Assembly: GCF_009928485.1 (NCBI RefSeq)
Contig: NZ_JAABNP010000009.1
Location: 62,001-126,000 of the forward strand
DNA: 64,000 nucleotides
DNA from: Clostridium sp. C2-6-12
GTDB taxonomy: Bacteria > Bacillota > Clostridia > Clostridiales > Clostridiaceae
Reading direction: 5' to 3'
Under the pieces are notes generated by a model. The model did no database searches. It saw nothing but the letters and a program-made list of their open reading frames with translations, and was not told the DNA's origin. This document shows, in pieces, positions 46,064-55,550 of this stretch. The first letter of the stretch is position 1. Each line of letters opens with the position of its first letter. Made by a program: the position numbers and the translations under genes.

Positions 46064-47194
46064 ATGAGAAAGATAAGAATTTTACATACTGCAGATATAC
46101 ATTTTGATACACCGTTTAGTGGAATGACACCGAAACAGGCTCTAAAAAGTAAAGAGGAGTTAAAACAGGTTTTTGAAAAAATAATAAAAATAACTTTGGA
46201 AAAAGAAATAGATATTCTTTTAATTGCTGGAGATATATTTGATAATTTATCAGTAAACAAGACCACTCTTTATTTCATTAAAAACTGCTTTGAGAGCATA
46301 AGTAAGGTACATGTATTTATAAGTCCAGGGAATCATGATCCTTATAATGAAAAATCCTTTTACAGCATTGTAGAATGGCCTAATAATGTTCATATTTTTA
46401 AAGGTAGTATGGAAATGGTAATTTTAGAGGATTTGGATACTGTGGTGTGGGGGGCAGGATTTAATGTTCCACATGTGAAGAAATCCTTGTTGAAAGATGT
46501 TAAAAGAGCAGAAGGTTATAATAATATACTAGTACTTCATGGGGAAATAGCAAATACTCAGGAGGGCAATGAATATAATCCTATTACAGAAGAAGAGATA
46601 GGTAAGACAAATGTTGATTATGTAGCTTTAGGGCACAGACATAAATTTTCAGAAATAAAAAAAATAGAAAATACTTATTATTGTTATAGTGGATGTCCTC
46701 AAGGAAGAGGATTTGATGAGCTTGAAGATAAAGGTGTAGTTTTTATAGAACTTCAAAATAAATTTTTAGAAACTAGCTTTATTAGAACTTCAATTAGGAA
46801 TTATTATGAAAAAGAAGTAAATATTCAAGGTTGTTTTGGCTATAATGAAGTGAAAAATAAGATTATAAGCTCTATTTCAGATGAGGATAGAAAAAAGAAC
46901 TTTTATAAGATAATTTTAATAGGTGAAATATCAGAAGAATTTACAATAAATGAAGAATTCTTAGAAGAACTACTTGCGAATGAATTTTATTTTGCGAAGG
47001 TTATAGATAAAAGTGAACTTAAATTAGATATTAACAAACTACTTGAAGGATATTCACTAAAGAGTATATTTGCAAAAAAAATATATGAGCGGTTAGAAGA
47101 AGTACAAACAGAAGAAGAAAGAGAAATAATAACTTTAGCATTAAAGATAGGACTTCAAAGTATTTCAGGTGAAGAGGTAAAGATTTATGAATGA
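46064..47194 (+). CDS. yhaO: YhaO/SbcD-like metallophosphoesterase
   Basis: The protein is 376 residues from the ATG at 46064; a GTG nine bases upstream overlaps the AGGTGA site. Metal-binding motifs of the Mre11/SbcD nucleases are present: LHTADIHFDTPF, LLIAGDIFDN, SPGNHDPYN, VLHGEIAN and ALGHRHKF. It should be a DNA exonuclease/endonuclease in DNA-end processing. It overlaps the following ATPase gene by eight bases, forming the YhaO-YhaN pair known in Bacillus. The gene is shorter than typical SbcD in its cap region, consistent with YhaO. Confidence 0.9.
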   Translation: MRKIRILHTADIHFDTPFSGMTPKQALKSKEELKQVFEKIIKITLEKEIDILLIAGDIFDNLSVNKTTLYFIKNCFESISKVHVFISPGNHDPYNEKSFYSIVEWPNNVHIFKGSMEMVILEDLDTVVWGAGFNVPHVKKSLLKDVKRAEGYNNILVLHGEIANTQEGNEYNPITEEEIGKTNVDYVALGHRHKFSEIKKIENTYYCYSGCPQGRGFDELEDKGVVFIELQNKFLETSFIRTSIRNYYEKEVNIQGCFGYNEVKNKIISSISDEDRKKNFYKIILIGEISEEFTINEEFLEELLANEFYFAKVIDKSELKLDINKLLEGYSLKSIFAKKIYERLEEVQTEEEREIITLALKIGLQSISGEEVKIYE

Positions 47195-49931
47195 TGTAAT
47201 GATTAAGAAAGTTAACATAGAGTTCTTTGCTGGAATAAAGGGAAAAAGTATAGATTTCACTAAAGGATTTAATTTGATTTATGGGAAAAATGAACAAGGA
47301 AAAAGTTCAATAGAAAACTTTATTAAAATATGGCTTTATGGTATTGATTCAAGGGGTAGAAATGAGCGAAAAAAATATATGCCTTTAACTGGAGAAAAGA
47401 TATCCGGTGAACTTTTAGTAGTCTCCAAAGGAAAAGGTTACATTATTAAAAGAGTTTTTGGTGTAAGCAAGAAAGAAGATATCTGCGAAATTTTAGATGA
47501 GATAACAGGTGAAGAAATAGAAATTGAACATAAAAATGAGCCGGGAAAATATTTTTTTGGTATAAATTTAGCAACCTTTGTGAAGACTTTATTTATAAGT
47601 CAGCTGGGAGTTATGGTATCCAAGGATAAAGAAGAAGAAATTATGGAAAAGATAACTAATATATATAATTCCGGAGATGAAAATACTTCTGTAAGAAAAA
47701 TTATTGAAAAGCTGGAAAAGAGAAAAAAACAGCTGGCAGCAGTAAGAAAGGGAGGAGAGTTGGATTTATTAAAAGAAAGCCAAAACTCTCTTAAAGCAGA
47801 ATTATGGGAAGGGTATAAATTAGCAGAGGAGAATGTTGATAATGAGGAAAGTTTATTAAAGAAAAAGCAATATAAAGTAAATATTAAAGAACAAATCCAA
47901 AAATTGGATTTATATAAAAAATATTTAAGAAAGGTCAAGCTTCAAAAAGACTATAAGGAAATAAGCAATTACCTTAGAAAAGGCGAGGAACTAAAAAGAA
48001 AACAAGAAGTTATAAGCGAAGAACTTAAAAATGGTGATAAATATATAACCTTTGAGTATTTAGAAGAAGTTAACGAAAAATGTTCAAGATATTTGAGTTT
48101 GTTAGATATAAAGCAGGAAAAAGAAAATAAATTTTATGAACTTAAAGGTGTATTAAAAGAAAAGACAGAAAGTGTTAAAAACTATAAGATTATAGCTTCT
48201 ATGGGAAATAACATTAAGGAAAAAATATATACTTTAAAGGTAGATCAGAAGAATCTTGAGGAAAAGTTAACGGATATTGTTAATATTCAAAATACAATCT
48301 CTAGGTTTAAAATGGAAATTAATAAGCAGGCCATTGATATAGGCAATTTAGATTTTATAGAAAAACATAGAAAAGAAATTGAAGAATTATTAGATTCATA
48401 TAAACAAGGCTTGAAAGAATTAAAATATAAAATAGAAAATCAAGGTGTCATTAAAATAAAAGAAAACTTAAAGGATTCTAAGAGAAAAATAAATTTTATT
48501 TATTTAGCTGGATTTGTTTGTACATTATTATTTATTTTATCAGTAATAAAACAGATGATTCCTGTTGTTATAATATGTATTCCTGTATTTATAATTCTAG
48601 TTCGCTTGTATTTGAAATATTCTTTAGAAATAAAAAACTTAGATAATATTAAAAAGAACAATGAAGAAATTGAAAATTTAAAAGATAAAATTACAGTATA
48701 CGAAAATGAGTTGAATTTATATCTCAAAGAAACTAAAACTGAAGAGTATGAAGAATTCATAAATATGCTTGCCCAATATGATAAGTATAAAAATTATAAA
48801 GATAGTATGATGTTAATGATAAAAAACAAAGAAGAGGAAATTAATAAATACAATATTACAGAATTGAAATCTACTTATAATAGAAATAAGGGAGTTATAG
48901 CTTCTCTATTTAATGTATTATCATGTCAATCTTTAGAAGAAGTACTTGAACAAGTAGAAATATATGAAGAGTTGAAAGCTAATATTAATCGAAGTGAATA
49001 TGAGTTTGAAGGAATCAAGAAGGAAATAGAAAATATTAATGAACAATTAGCAGATAAAGAAGAGGAAATAAGAAAAAAAGTTTCTATACTTGGATTAGAG
49101 GAAGTAGAAATAATTGATATGCACATTAAATTAAAAGAATATAAAGATAAACTTAATCAAATGAAGGAAATAAAAAGTGCCCTTGAAAGCGTTGAAGAAA
49201 CTTACAAGGTTTTACTTAAAGATAGAAATATAGATGAGATTAAGGAAGAAATGAAGCAGATAATAAACCAAGAAATAAATTATTCATATGAATCTGAAGA
49301 AGAAATAGAAATTGAAATAAGAAAGCAATCAGATGAATTATTAAAGGTCGAAAAGGAAATAAAAGATTTAGAGCATCTTATAGAAAAAAGATTTTTAGGA
49401 AAGAGAGAAATCCCAGAAATAGAAGAGGAAATATTAATAAATGATGAGAGAATTTTAAAGCTTGAAAAGGAATTGAAAGCTGTAGAATTAGCTAACGAAT
49501 TATTTCAAGAATCCTTTGATGAAATAAGGAAAAATGTTGGTCCTGAATTAAATAAAAAAGTTATAGAGAAATTCAATTTATTGACTGGTGATGAATATGA
49601 AGAAGCTAAAATATCAGAAGATTATAAATTAAAGGTGAGAAATGATGGGATGTTGTTTGATGCTGACATATTGAGCAATGGTGCTAAAGACCAATTATAT
49701 CTTTCTTTAAGGTTTTCCTTTATTAATATGCTTTTTAAAAATAAAGAAGTTCCAATATTTTTAGATGATGCTTTTGTCCAATATGATGATGACAGAAGAA
49801 AAAAAGCATTAGAACTTTTATTTAATGAAAACTTTGCGCAAGTGCTTTTATTTACTTGTCAGGAAATAGAACAAAAGATTTTAGATGATAATATGTATCA
49901 GTATAATTGTGTAATATTAAATCAAAAATAA
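47187..49931 (+). CDS. yhaN: YhaN/SbcC-like AAA ATPase with membrane hairpin
   Basis: The 914-residue protein is an SMC/Rad50-type ATPase: Walker A in LIYGKNEQGKSSIENF (about 29-44), long coiled coil through the middle, signature LSNGAKDQLYLSLR near 830, and Walker B VPIFLDDAFVQYDDDR near 855. Instead of a zinc hook, the centre (about 437-475) has two adjacent hydrophobic helices with Lys between (VCTLLFILSVIK, then PVVIICIPVFIILVR). This would anchor the coiled-coil tip in the membrane. The partner is the metallophosphoesterase encoded just before. A DNA-break or DNA-end processing role is inferred from the family. Confidence 0.88.
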   Translation: MNDVMIKKVNIEFFAGIKGKSIDFTKGFNLIYGKNEQGKSSIENFIKIWLYGIDSRGRNERKKYMPLTGEKISGELLVVSKGKGYIIKRVFGVSKKEDICEILDEITGEEIEIEHKNEPGKYFFGINLATFVKTLFISQLGVMVSKDKEEEIMEKITNIYNSGDENTSVRKIIEKLEKRKKQLAAVRKGGELDLLKESQNSLKAELWEGYKLAEENVDNEESLLKKKQYKVNIKEQIQKLDLYKKYLRKVKLQKDYKEISNYLRKGEELKRKQEVISEELKNGDKYITFEYLEEVNEKCSRYLSLLDIKQEKENKFYELKGVLKEKTESVKNYKIIASMGNNIKEKIYTLKVDQKNLEEKLTDIVNIQNTISRFKMEINKQAIDIGNLDFIEKHRKEIEELLDSYKQGLKELKYKIENQGVIKIKENLKDSKRKINFIYLAGFVCTLLFILSVIKQMIPVVIICIPVFIILVRLYLKYSLEIKNLDNIKKNNEEIENLKDKITVYENELNLYLKETKTEEYEEFINMLAQYDKYKNYKDSMMLMIKNKEEEINKYNITELKSTYNRNKGVIASLFNVLSCQSLEEVLEQVEIYEELKANINRSEYEFEGIKKEIENINEQLADKEEEIRKKVSILGLEEVEIIDMHIKLKEYKDKLNQMKEIKSALESVEETYKVLLKDRNIDEIKEEMKQIINQEINYSYESEEEIEIEIRKQSDELLKVEKEIKDLEHLIEKRFLGKREIPEIEEEILINDERILKLEKELKAVELANELFQESFDEIRKNVGPELNKKVIEKFNLLTGDEYEEAKISEDYKLKVRNDGMLFDADILSNGAKDQLYLSLRFSFINMLFKNKEVPIFLDDAFVQYDDDRRKKALELLFNENFAQVLLFTCQEIEQKILDDNMYQYNCVILNQK

Positions 49932-49957
49932 ATAATTAATTTAAAGAATTCTCTAGC

Positions 49958-49986
49958 TTGACATATTTGAATAATAAAAGTAATAT
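49958..49986 (+). promoter_or_regulatory. Promoter of the metal-binding lipoprotein gene
   Basis: TTGACA (49958-49963) and TAATAT (49981-49986) have a 17-base spacer. Transcription would start near 49993. Confidence 0.7.
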
Positions 49987-50000
49987 AATAAACAGGGTTG

Positions 50001-50021
50001 CAAATGCAAATCAAATGCAAA
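50001..50021 (+). promoter_or_regulatory. Tandem CAAATGCAAA repeat over the start site
   Basis: CAAATGCAAA occurs at 50001-50010 and 50012-50021, eleven bases apart, one helical turn. It sits just after the predicted start of transcription and before the GGAGG. That position suits a metal-responsive repressor, but the site does not match a known Zur, Fur or AdcR consensus. Confidence 0.4.
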
Positions 50022-50036
50022 AAGCGGAGGAGATTT

Positions 50037-50936
50037 ATGAAAAAGAAAATTATATCAGGTGCTTTAGCCTTATTAACAGGACTTATGTTAATTGGCTGTA
50101 ATGGTGCAAAAACGGAGAGTGCTACTAAAAGCGTAACAGATGACAAATTAAACATTATTGTTTCAATATATCCATTGAAAGAATTCACTGAAAAAATAGC
50201 AGGAGATAAAGCTGTAGTGACTTGTCTTGTGCCAGATAATGTAGAGCCTCATGATTATGAACCTAAGACTAAGGATTTTGAAGCTTTAACTAAAAGTAAG
50301 GTTTTTGTTTATAATGGCTTAGGTATGGAAACTTGGGTAGATAAAGTTAATGAGACTATTAAGGAAAAAGGAGTAACAATTGTAGATTCAAGCAGCGGTA
50401 TCGATGTTAGGAAAGAAGAAGACACTGTTGATCCTCATATTTGGTTAAGCGTAAAAAATGCAGAAATACAATCTGAAAATATAAAAAATACTCTTGTTAA
50501 ATTAGATGAAAAAAATAAAGACTATTATGAAGAAAATTATAATAAATTCAAGGCAGAATTAGAAAGTGTATATAATGAATATAAGCCTAAATTTGATTCT
50601 TTAAATAAAAAGAATTTTGTAACAGGTCATGCAGCCTTTGGATACTTATGCAGAGACTTTGGCTTAACTCAAAAATCAGTAGAAAATTTATTTGCTGAAG
50701 GAGAGCCAACACCAAAACAATTAGAAGAATTAGTGAAGTTTTGCAAGGAAAATAATATAAAAACTGTTTTCTCAGAAGCTTTAGCAAGTCCTAAAGTTTC
50801 GCAAACCTTAGCAAAGGAAGTTGGAGCAGAAGTTGTGCCTATATTAACTTTAGAGTCTAAGGAAGATGATAAAAATTATATACAAGCAATTAAATATAAC
50901 TTAGATGAAATATATAGATGCTTGTCAAAAGAATAA
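50037..50936 (+). CDS. Metal ABC transporter substrate-binding lipoprotein (ZnuA/AdcA type)
   Basis: The protein is 299 residues from the ATG at 50037 behind CGGAGGAG. The N-terminus is a lipoprotein signal with lipobox LIGC. The cluster A-I fold is evident: IIVSIYPLKEFTEKIAGDKA, EPHDYEPKTKD (first His ligand), VDPHIWLSVKNA (second His), FVTGHAAFGYLCRDFGL (third His) and TVFSEALASPKVSQTLAKEVG (acidic region). It binds Zn2+ or Mn2+ for an ABC importer. No permease or ATPase gene follows, so these must be elsewhere. It lacks the long His-rich loop found in many zinc-specific proteins. Confidence 0.9.
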   Translation: MKKKIISGALALLTGLMLIGCNGAKTESATKSVTDDKLNIIVSIYPLKEFTEKIAGDKAVVTCLVPDNVEPHDYEPKTKDFEALTKSKVFVYNGLGMETWVDKVNETIKEKGVTIVDSSSGIDVRKEEDTVDPHIWLSVKNAEIQSENIKNTLVKLDEKNKDYYEENYNKFKAELESVYNEYKPKFDSLNKKNFVTGHAAFGYLCRDFGLTQKSVENLFAEGEPTPKQLEELVKFCKENNIKTVFSEALASPKVSQTLAKEVGAEVVPILTLESKEDDKNYIQAIKYNLDEIYRCLSKE

Positions 50937-50953
50937 AATAAAAATAATTTAAC

Positions 50954-51002
50954 AAATGTATCTTATAGAATAAATTCGTTTTATCTTATAGGATACATTT
51001 TT
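50954..51002 (+). terminator. Terminator after the metal-binding lipoprotein
   Basis: AAATGTATC on the left pairs with GGATACATTT on the right; the inner part (TTATAGAATAAA with TTTTATCTTATA) also pairs with G-U pairs around TTCG. A run of Ts follows. Confidence 0.85.
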
Positions 51003-51296
51003 AATTTTATATTAATTACTAATTTCTAATAAAGTTAAAATTCAATTTAATTTAATTGTTATCTATAGAATAATTTATAAAATGCTTAATTAATTTACAA
51101 ATAATAGTATAATTATTGTTGGAGTATGAACTAAGTTTTGCTATGATATGTGAGTATTTTATAAAGATTAATGAAAATATATTAGAATGGGGAATAATAA
51201 TTATTGTATAAAAAATAGAGAATAAATTCCAAAGTTAAGTAGACCATGATAAAATGATTATAAGAACTTAAATTAAAATAGTGTGGGGTATGAGAG
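51003..51296. other. Spacer before the NYN gene
   Basis: About 290 A+T-rich bases. No strong hairpin or promoter pair stands out. TTATAA-type words near 51260 may be a -10. Confidence 0.3.
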
Positions 51297-52040
51297 ATGG
51301 AGAATGATAAAAAAATTGCAGTGCTAATTGATGCAGATAATGTATCTGATAAATATATAAAGTATATATTTGATGAGATTTCTAATCATGGAACACCAAC
51401 ATATAAAAGGATTTATGGAGATTGGACTAAGCCGCAGCTTGCTTCGTGGAAGAGTGTGCTTCTTAACTATTCTATTACACCTATTCAACAATACAGTTAT
51501 ACGACAGGCAAAAATGCAACGGATTCTGCATTGATAATTGATGCTATGGATATACTTTATTCTAAAAATGTAGATGGCTTCTGTATAATTTCTAGTGATA
51601 GTGATTTTACAAGATTAGCTGCAAGACTAAGAGAAGCAGGAATGTATGTTATTGGAATGGGAGAAAAGAAAACACCTACTCCTTTTATAGCAGCCTGCGA
51701 AAAATTTAAATATCTTGAAGTTTTAGCTGGATTAGTTACAGATGTCAGTGTTAATGAAGAAATGTCAGAAAAGCAGCAGGTTTCTAAAGAAGTTTTGGCC
51801 AATCGGGGAGAACTTATAAAATCAATAAAGAATATAATAGCTGAGAGGTCAGATGAAGAAGGCTGGGTAGGGCTAGGTGAGGTTGGAACTAAACTTAACA
51901 TGCGTTATCCGGATTTTGATACAAGAAATTATGGGCATTCAAAATTATCATCATTTATATTGTCCTTAAACAGATTTGAAATAGAAGCTGAAAAAACAAA
52001 TAAAAGAAATTTACTTGTTAGAAATAAAGTTAAGAAATAA
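51297..52040 (+). CDS. NYN-domain ribonuclease-like protein with LOTUS/OST-HTH domain
   Basis: The 247-residue protein has a NYN (PIN-like) domain at about residues 1-150: IAVLIDADNVS (first Asp pair), KNATDSALIIDAMDIL and FCIISSDSDFTRLAARLREAG (acidic residues of the active site). A C-terminal OST-HTH/LOTUS domain at about 165-245 (LIKSIKNIIAERSDEEGWVG then LNMRYPDFDTRNYG, KLSSFILSL) is an RNA-binding module. Proteins of this architecture are widespread in bacteria and are thought to be RNases or RNA-handling factors; the target is unknown. It precedes a MutS-like gene by 17 bases and is likely cotranscribed with it. Confidence 0.9.
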   Translation: MENDKKIAVLIDADNVSDKYIKYIFDEISNHGTPTYKRIYGDWTKPQLASWKSVLLNYSITPIQQYSYTTGKNATDSALIIDAMDILYSKNVDGFCIISSDSDFTRLAARLREAGMYVIGMGEKKTPTPFIAACEKFKYLEVLAGLVTDVSVNEEMSEKQQVSKEVLANRGELIKSIKNIIAERSDEEGWVGLGEVGTKLNMRYPDFDTRNYGHSKLSSFILSLNRFEIEAEKTNKRNLLVRNKVKK

Positions 52041-52057
52041 AATTACAAGGAGGAATA

Positions 52058-53848
52058 ATGAGAATAGCAGAAGAGTTTTACAAAGACAATGTGAAAAAAA
52101 ACAGTGAGGCAAGTAGTGCTTTAAGTTTTAAGGTCAATGTCATTGGTTGGAGCAGACTACTTGTAATAATATTATGTTTATTGGTGGATTATTTTTCGTA
52201 TAAGCAAGATAAAATATATGTAATTATTATGGCAACTATACTTTTCATAGTTATTTTTATAGGATTAGTGATTTATCATAATAATATTTTTGAATATAAA
52301 GAAAGATTTGATTTATTAGTAAAGATCAACGAAAAGGGCCTTAAGAGAATATTAGGACAATTTAAAGAATTTAAGGATAATGGACTAGAATATTTAGAAG
52401 AAAACCATCCTTTTATTAATGATCTAGATGTATTTGGACACAATTCCATTTTTCAGCGTATTAACTCTACAGTAACGAAAGGTGGAAGAAAAGAGCTAGT
52501 AAGAATACTTAAGAGAGAAAAGGTTTTTAATAATGCGGAAATAAAGGAAAGGCAAGAAGCTATAAAAGAATTAGGAGATAAAGCTCAGTGGAGGCAAAAA
52601 ATAATTGTTGAAGGAAAACTAAACAATTCACCTAGTATAGATTTACAAAGTTTGTTGAAATGGAGCAAGGAAAAAGAATCTTCAAGTCCTTTGAGAGTTG
52701 CAATTGCTTGCACTTTTATACTTGTAACAATTATTTCAATATATTTAGCTTCTAGAAAGGTAGTCCCAGAATCCTTTATACTTCTTGATTTAATGGTGAA
52801 CTTTCTTGTTTTAAAAATACTATCTAAAGGAATGGCAGAAGACATTAATTTATTTGATTCAATAAAAAGAAGTATAAGAGGATATAGCAAAATATTAGAA
52901 TTAATAGAAGATGAAAGTTTTAATTCTATATATTTAGCAAAATTAAAAAGTAAATTAAAAAATGATAATTTAAGCTGTAAAGAAGAAATGAAAAAATTCT
53001 CTAAAATATTAGATTGGGCAGGAAATAGTAAATACAATGCATATTATTTAATCTTAAATGTTTTATTATTTTCAGATGTTTTTTTAATGAAAAACCTAGA
53101 AAAGTGGAGAGAGAAGAATGGTGATAAACTTGAAAAATGGCTTGAAGTAATGCATGAAATAGATGCCTTAAACAGTATAGCTAATCTTTCCTTTGAAAAT
53201 CCCAATTGGGCTTATCCAGTGATTTTGAAAGAAAATGAAATAGAAGGATTTAATGTTGCGCATCCTTTGCTAGGGAAAAAGGCTGTTAGAAATACTTTCT
53301 CTTTAAAAAATGAGCAAAAAGTATCATTGATTACAGGTTCTAATATGTCTGGAAAAAGTACATTTTTAAGAACAATTGGAGTGAACTTGCTTTTAAGTTA
53401 CATTGGAGCTCCTGTTTGTGCAGAAAGGTTTTCCTGTGGAATCATGAATATATACACTTGCATGAGAACGAAAGATAATTTGGAGGAAAGTATCTCTTCA
53501 TTTTATGCTGAGATTTTGAGAATAAAAATATTAATAGAAGCTTGTAAAAGAGGGGAAAAAATATTTTTTCTTTTGGATGAAATATTTAAAGGAACTAATT
53601 CTAAGGATAGACACACTGGAGCAATAGTACTAATTAAGCAGCTTCTTCAAAATGGAGGAGTTGGACTTGTTTCAACACATGACTTAGAATTATGTGATTT
53701 AGAAGAAGAAAATAAAAATATAATAAATTATAACTTTAGAGAATTCTATGAAAATGATAAAATTAAGTTTGATTATATATTGAGAAAAGGAAAAAGTGAA
53801 ACCCAAAATGCAATTCACTTAATGAAGCTTGCAGGGATAGAAATATAG
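52058..53848 (+). CDS. Membrane-anchored MutS-family ATPase
   Basis: The 596-residue protein ends in the MutS ATPase domain: Walker A ITGSNMSGKSTFLRTIG near residue 425, DNLEESISSFYAEI, Walker B FFLLDEIFKGTNSKDRHTG, and STHDLELC. It lacks the MutS mismatch-recognition and connector domains. The N-terminus has two membrane helices (about 30-46 and 53-73), and two more lie near 212-232 and 240-256, so the ATPase is tethered to the membrane. It is not the mismatch-repair MutS. Function is unknown. The downstream DEDD exonuclease and upstream NYN protein point to nucleic-acid processing. Confidence 0.88.
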   Translation: MRIAEEFYKDNVKKNSEASSALSFKVNVIGWSRLLVIILCLLVDYFSYKQDKIYVIIMATILFIVIFIGLVIYHNNIFEYKERFDLLVKINEKGLKRILGQFKEFKDNGLEYLEENHPFINDLDVFGHNSIFQRINSTVTKGGRKELVRILKREKVFNNAEIKERQEAIKELGDKAQWRQKIIVEGKLNNSPSIDLQSLLKWSKEKESSSPLRVAIACTFILVTIISIYLASRKVVPESFILLDLMVNFLVLKILSKGMAEDINLFDSIKRSIRGYSKILELIEDESFNSIYLAKLKSKLKNDNLSCKEEMKKFSKILDWAGNSKYNAYYLILNVLLFSDVFLMKNLEKWREKNGDKLEKWLEVMHEIDALNSIANLSFENPNWAYPVILKENEIEGFNVAHPLLGKKAVRNTFSLKNEQKVSLITGSNMSGKSTFLRTIGVNLLLSYIGAPVCAERFSCGIMNIYTCMRTKDNLEESISSFYAEILRIKILIEACKRGEKIFFLLDEIFKGTNSKDRHTGAIVLIKQLLQNGGVGLVSTHDLELCDLEEENKNIINYNFREFYENDKIKFDYILRKGKSETQNAIHLMKLAGIEI

Positions 53849-54001
53849 AATTATCTAATTATATTTATTAGCTTAACGTGTTGTGCTAATTAAATTTAAT
53901 AATGTCAAAATGGCGAAAAATGAATTATGAATTATTTAATATTCGTCAGTAATTAAACAATTCATAAACTAAAGTGATTTTAACAGCAGAAAGGAATAAA
54001 T

Positions 54002-54907
54002 ATGGGGTACATTATTATAGATCTGGAGTTTAATAATTTAAAAAATATAACTAATTATCACAAGGATTTTTTTGAAAAGTATGGAGATTTTGAGTCAATG
54101 GACCTGGAAAATGAAATCATCGAAATAGGGGCTGTAAAGGTAGATAAATATATGAAACCTGTTAGTGAGATAAGGGAATATATTAAACCTAGCATATTTC
54201 CAGTTATTAATCCAGTTGTCACTGAAATTACAAAGATAGACGCAGAGATATTAAATGAAAAAGGAGTAACTTTTGAAGAAGCTATAGGAAAGCTTAAAGA
54301 TATGTTCGAAGAAGGAGATGTCCTTTGCTCATGGGCTAAGGATGATGTTGTGGAATTAATAATAAATGCCCATCATTATAATTATACGGATTTAAACTGG
54401 CTTAAGGAATATTTAGATATTCAAGAGTATACTACCAAAATGTTAGCTCATAAGAAAGCTTTGGGTCTTAAGGCAGCTTTAGATGAACTGAAAATTAAAG
54501 TAGATGAAACAAAGCTTCATGATGCATTAAATGATGCCAAATATACAGTTGAAGTATTTAGAAGAGTATATAATTCAAGAGTTATTAAAAATTATCTCGT
54601 TGAAGATATATATAATATGCCAGCAATACATGTTTCAAACCTTGAAAATATTAAAGTTGATGAAGAGCAATTAAAATTAGAATGTCCTAAGTGTGGTAAA
54701 AAAATAAAAATGGAAACTTCTATAAAACTTCTAAATTGGAGATTTGCTGGGGTTGGTATATGCCCAAAATGTAAAAATAATGTTTTATGTGAAGTTTTGG
54801 TTAAAAAGACTTTAAAAGGTGAAGAAGCGTATAATGAAATCAATACTATTATAAAAAATGAAATATATTTAAATTATATATATAAGTTGGAAAATTCCGA
54901 TGAATAA
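54002..54907 (+). CDS. DEDD-family 3'-5' exonuclease with C-terminal zinc ribbon
   Basis: The 301-residue protein has an exonuclease fold: YIIIDLEFNNL (first Asp/Glu pair), IIEIGAVKVD, a middle block with SWAKDDVVELIINAH, and LHDALNDAKYTVEVFRRVY (the final His/Asp pair). A zinc ribbon follows at about 225-270: LECPKCGKKIKM and GICPKCKNNVLCE. It probably degrades RNA or DNA from the 3' end; RNase T/KapD-type enzymes are the closest pattern. The zinc ribbon is an addition relative to plain KapD-like proteins and may help bind nucleic acid. Confidence 0.85.
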   Translation: MGYIIIDLEFNNLKNITNYHKDFFEKYGDFESMDLENEIIEIGAVKVDKYMKPVSEIREYIKPSIFPVINPVVTEITKIDAEILNEKGVTFEEAIGKLKDMFEEGDVLCSWAKDDVVELIINAHHYNYTDLNWLKEYLDIQEYTTKMLAHKKALGLKAALDELKIKVDETKLHDALNDAKYTVEVFRRVYNSRVIKNYLVEDIYNMPAIHVSNLENIKVDEEQLKLECPKCGKKIKMETSIKLLNWRFAGVGICPKCKNNVLCEVLVKKTLKGEEAYNEINTIIKNEIYLNYIYKLENSDE

Positions 54908-55032
54908 AGGCGCTTTTTTATAAATATTCACGAATAAGTAATAATTTCGCTAAAGAATTTTGAGTATATATATGATAAAATAGACCTATAAGTAAAAATC
55001 AAATGAATACAATTAATGAAAGGATTTTATTT

Positions 55033-55482
55033 ATGAATATAGCCTTTTTTCTTACACCTAAAAGCGAGGTTGTTTGCGCTCAGCAAGATGCAACTATGAG
55101 ACAAGTTATGGAGAAGATGGAACGTTACGGTTATACTGCAATACCTGTAATAAATAAAGAAGGAAAGTATGTAGGAACTTTAACTGAAGGGGATTTGCTA
55201 TGGAAATTAAAAAATACAGATAATTTAAATTTCAAAAACACTGAATCTATAAAGGTTAAAGAAATAGAGAGAAGAAGAATCCATAAGCCAGTATCTATAA
55301 CTTCAAATATAGAAAGCCTGATATCATTGGCAGTAAGCCAAAACTTTGTACCAGTAACTGATGATGATGGGACATTTATAGGGATAATAAAAAGAAGTGA
55401 TATAATAAATTATTGTTTTAATGAAATGGAAAAGAGAAAAGATTTAGAAATACAGCAATTTTCAATGTACGACGAAGGTTAA
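55033..55482 (+). CDS. CBS-domain pair protein
   Basis: The 149-residue protein starts at the ATG at 55033 behind AAAGGA; an ATG 30 bases upstream has no site. It is made of two CBS motifs: residues about 8-60 (TMRQVMEKMERYGYTAIPVINKEGKYVGTLTEGDLLW) and 85-135 (VSITSNIESLISLAVSQNFVPVTDDDGTFIGIIKRSDII). Such pairs bind adenine nucleotides and signal energy state. No effector domain is attached, so its partner is unknown. It ends at a strong hairpin shared with the convergent operon. Confidence 0.9.
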   Translation: MNIAFFLTPKSEVVCAQQDATMRQVMEKMERYGYTAIPVINKEGKYVGTLTEGDLLWKLKNTDNLNFKNTESIKVKEIERRRIHKPVSITSNIESLISLAVSQNFVPVTDDDGTFIGIIKRSDIINYCFNEMEKRKDLEIQQFSMYDEG

Positions 55483-55488
55483 AATAAT

Positions 55489-55529
55489 AAGCAGAGGTTA
55501 TTTAAATTTACTTTAAACGACCTCTGCTT
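55489..55529. terminator. Bidirectional terminator
   Basis: AAGCAGAGGT and CCTCTGCTT pair with further TTTAAA pairing inside (loop TTTAC), between the CBS gene and the convergent PspA operon. T-rich flanks are modest. Confidence 0.8.
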
Positions 55530-55550
55530 AGTTATTTATTTAGATAAATA

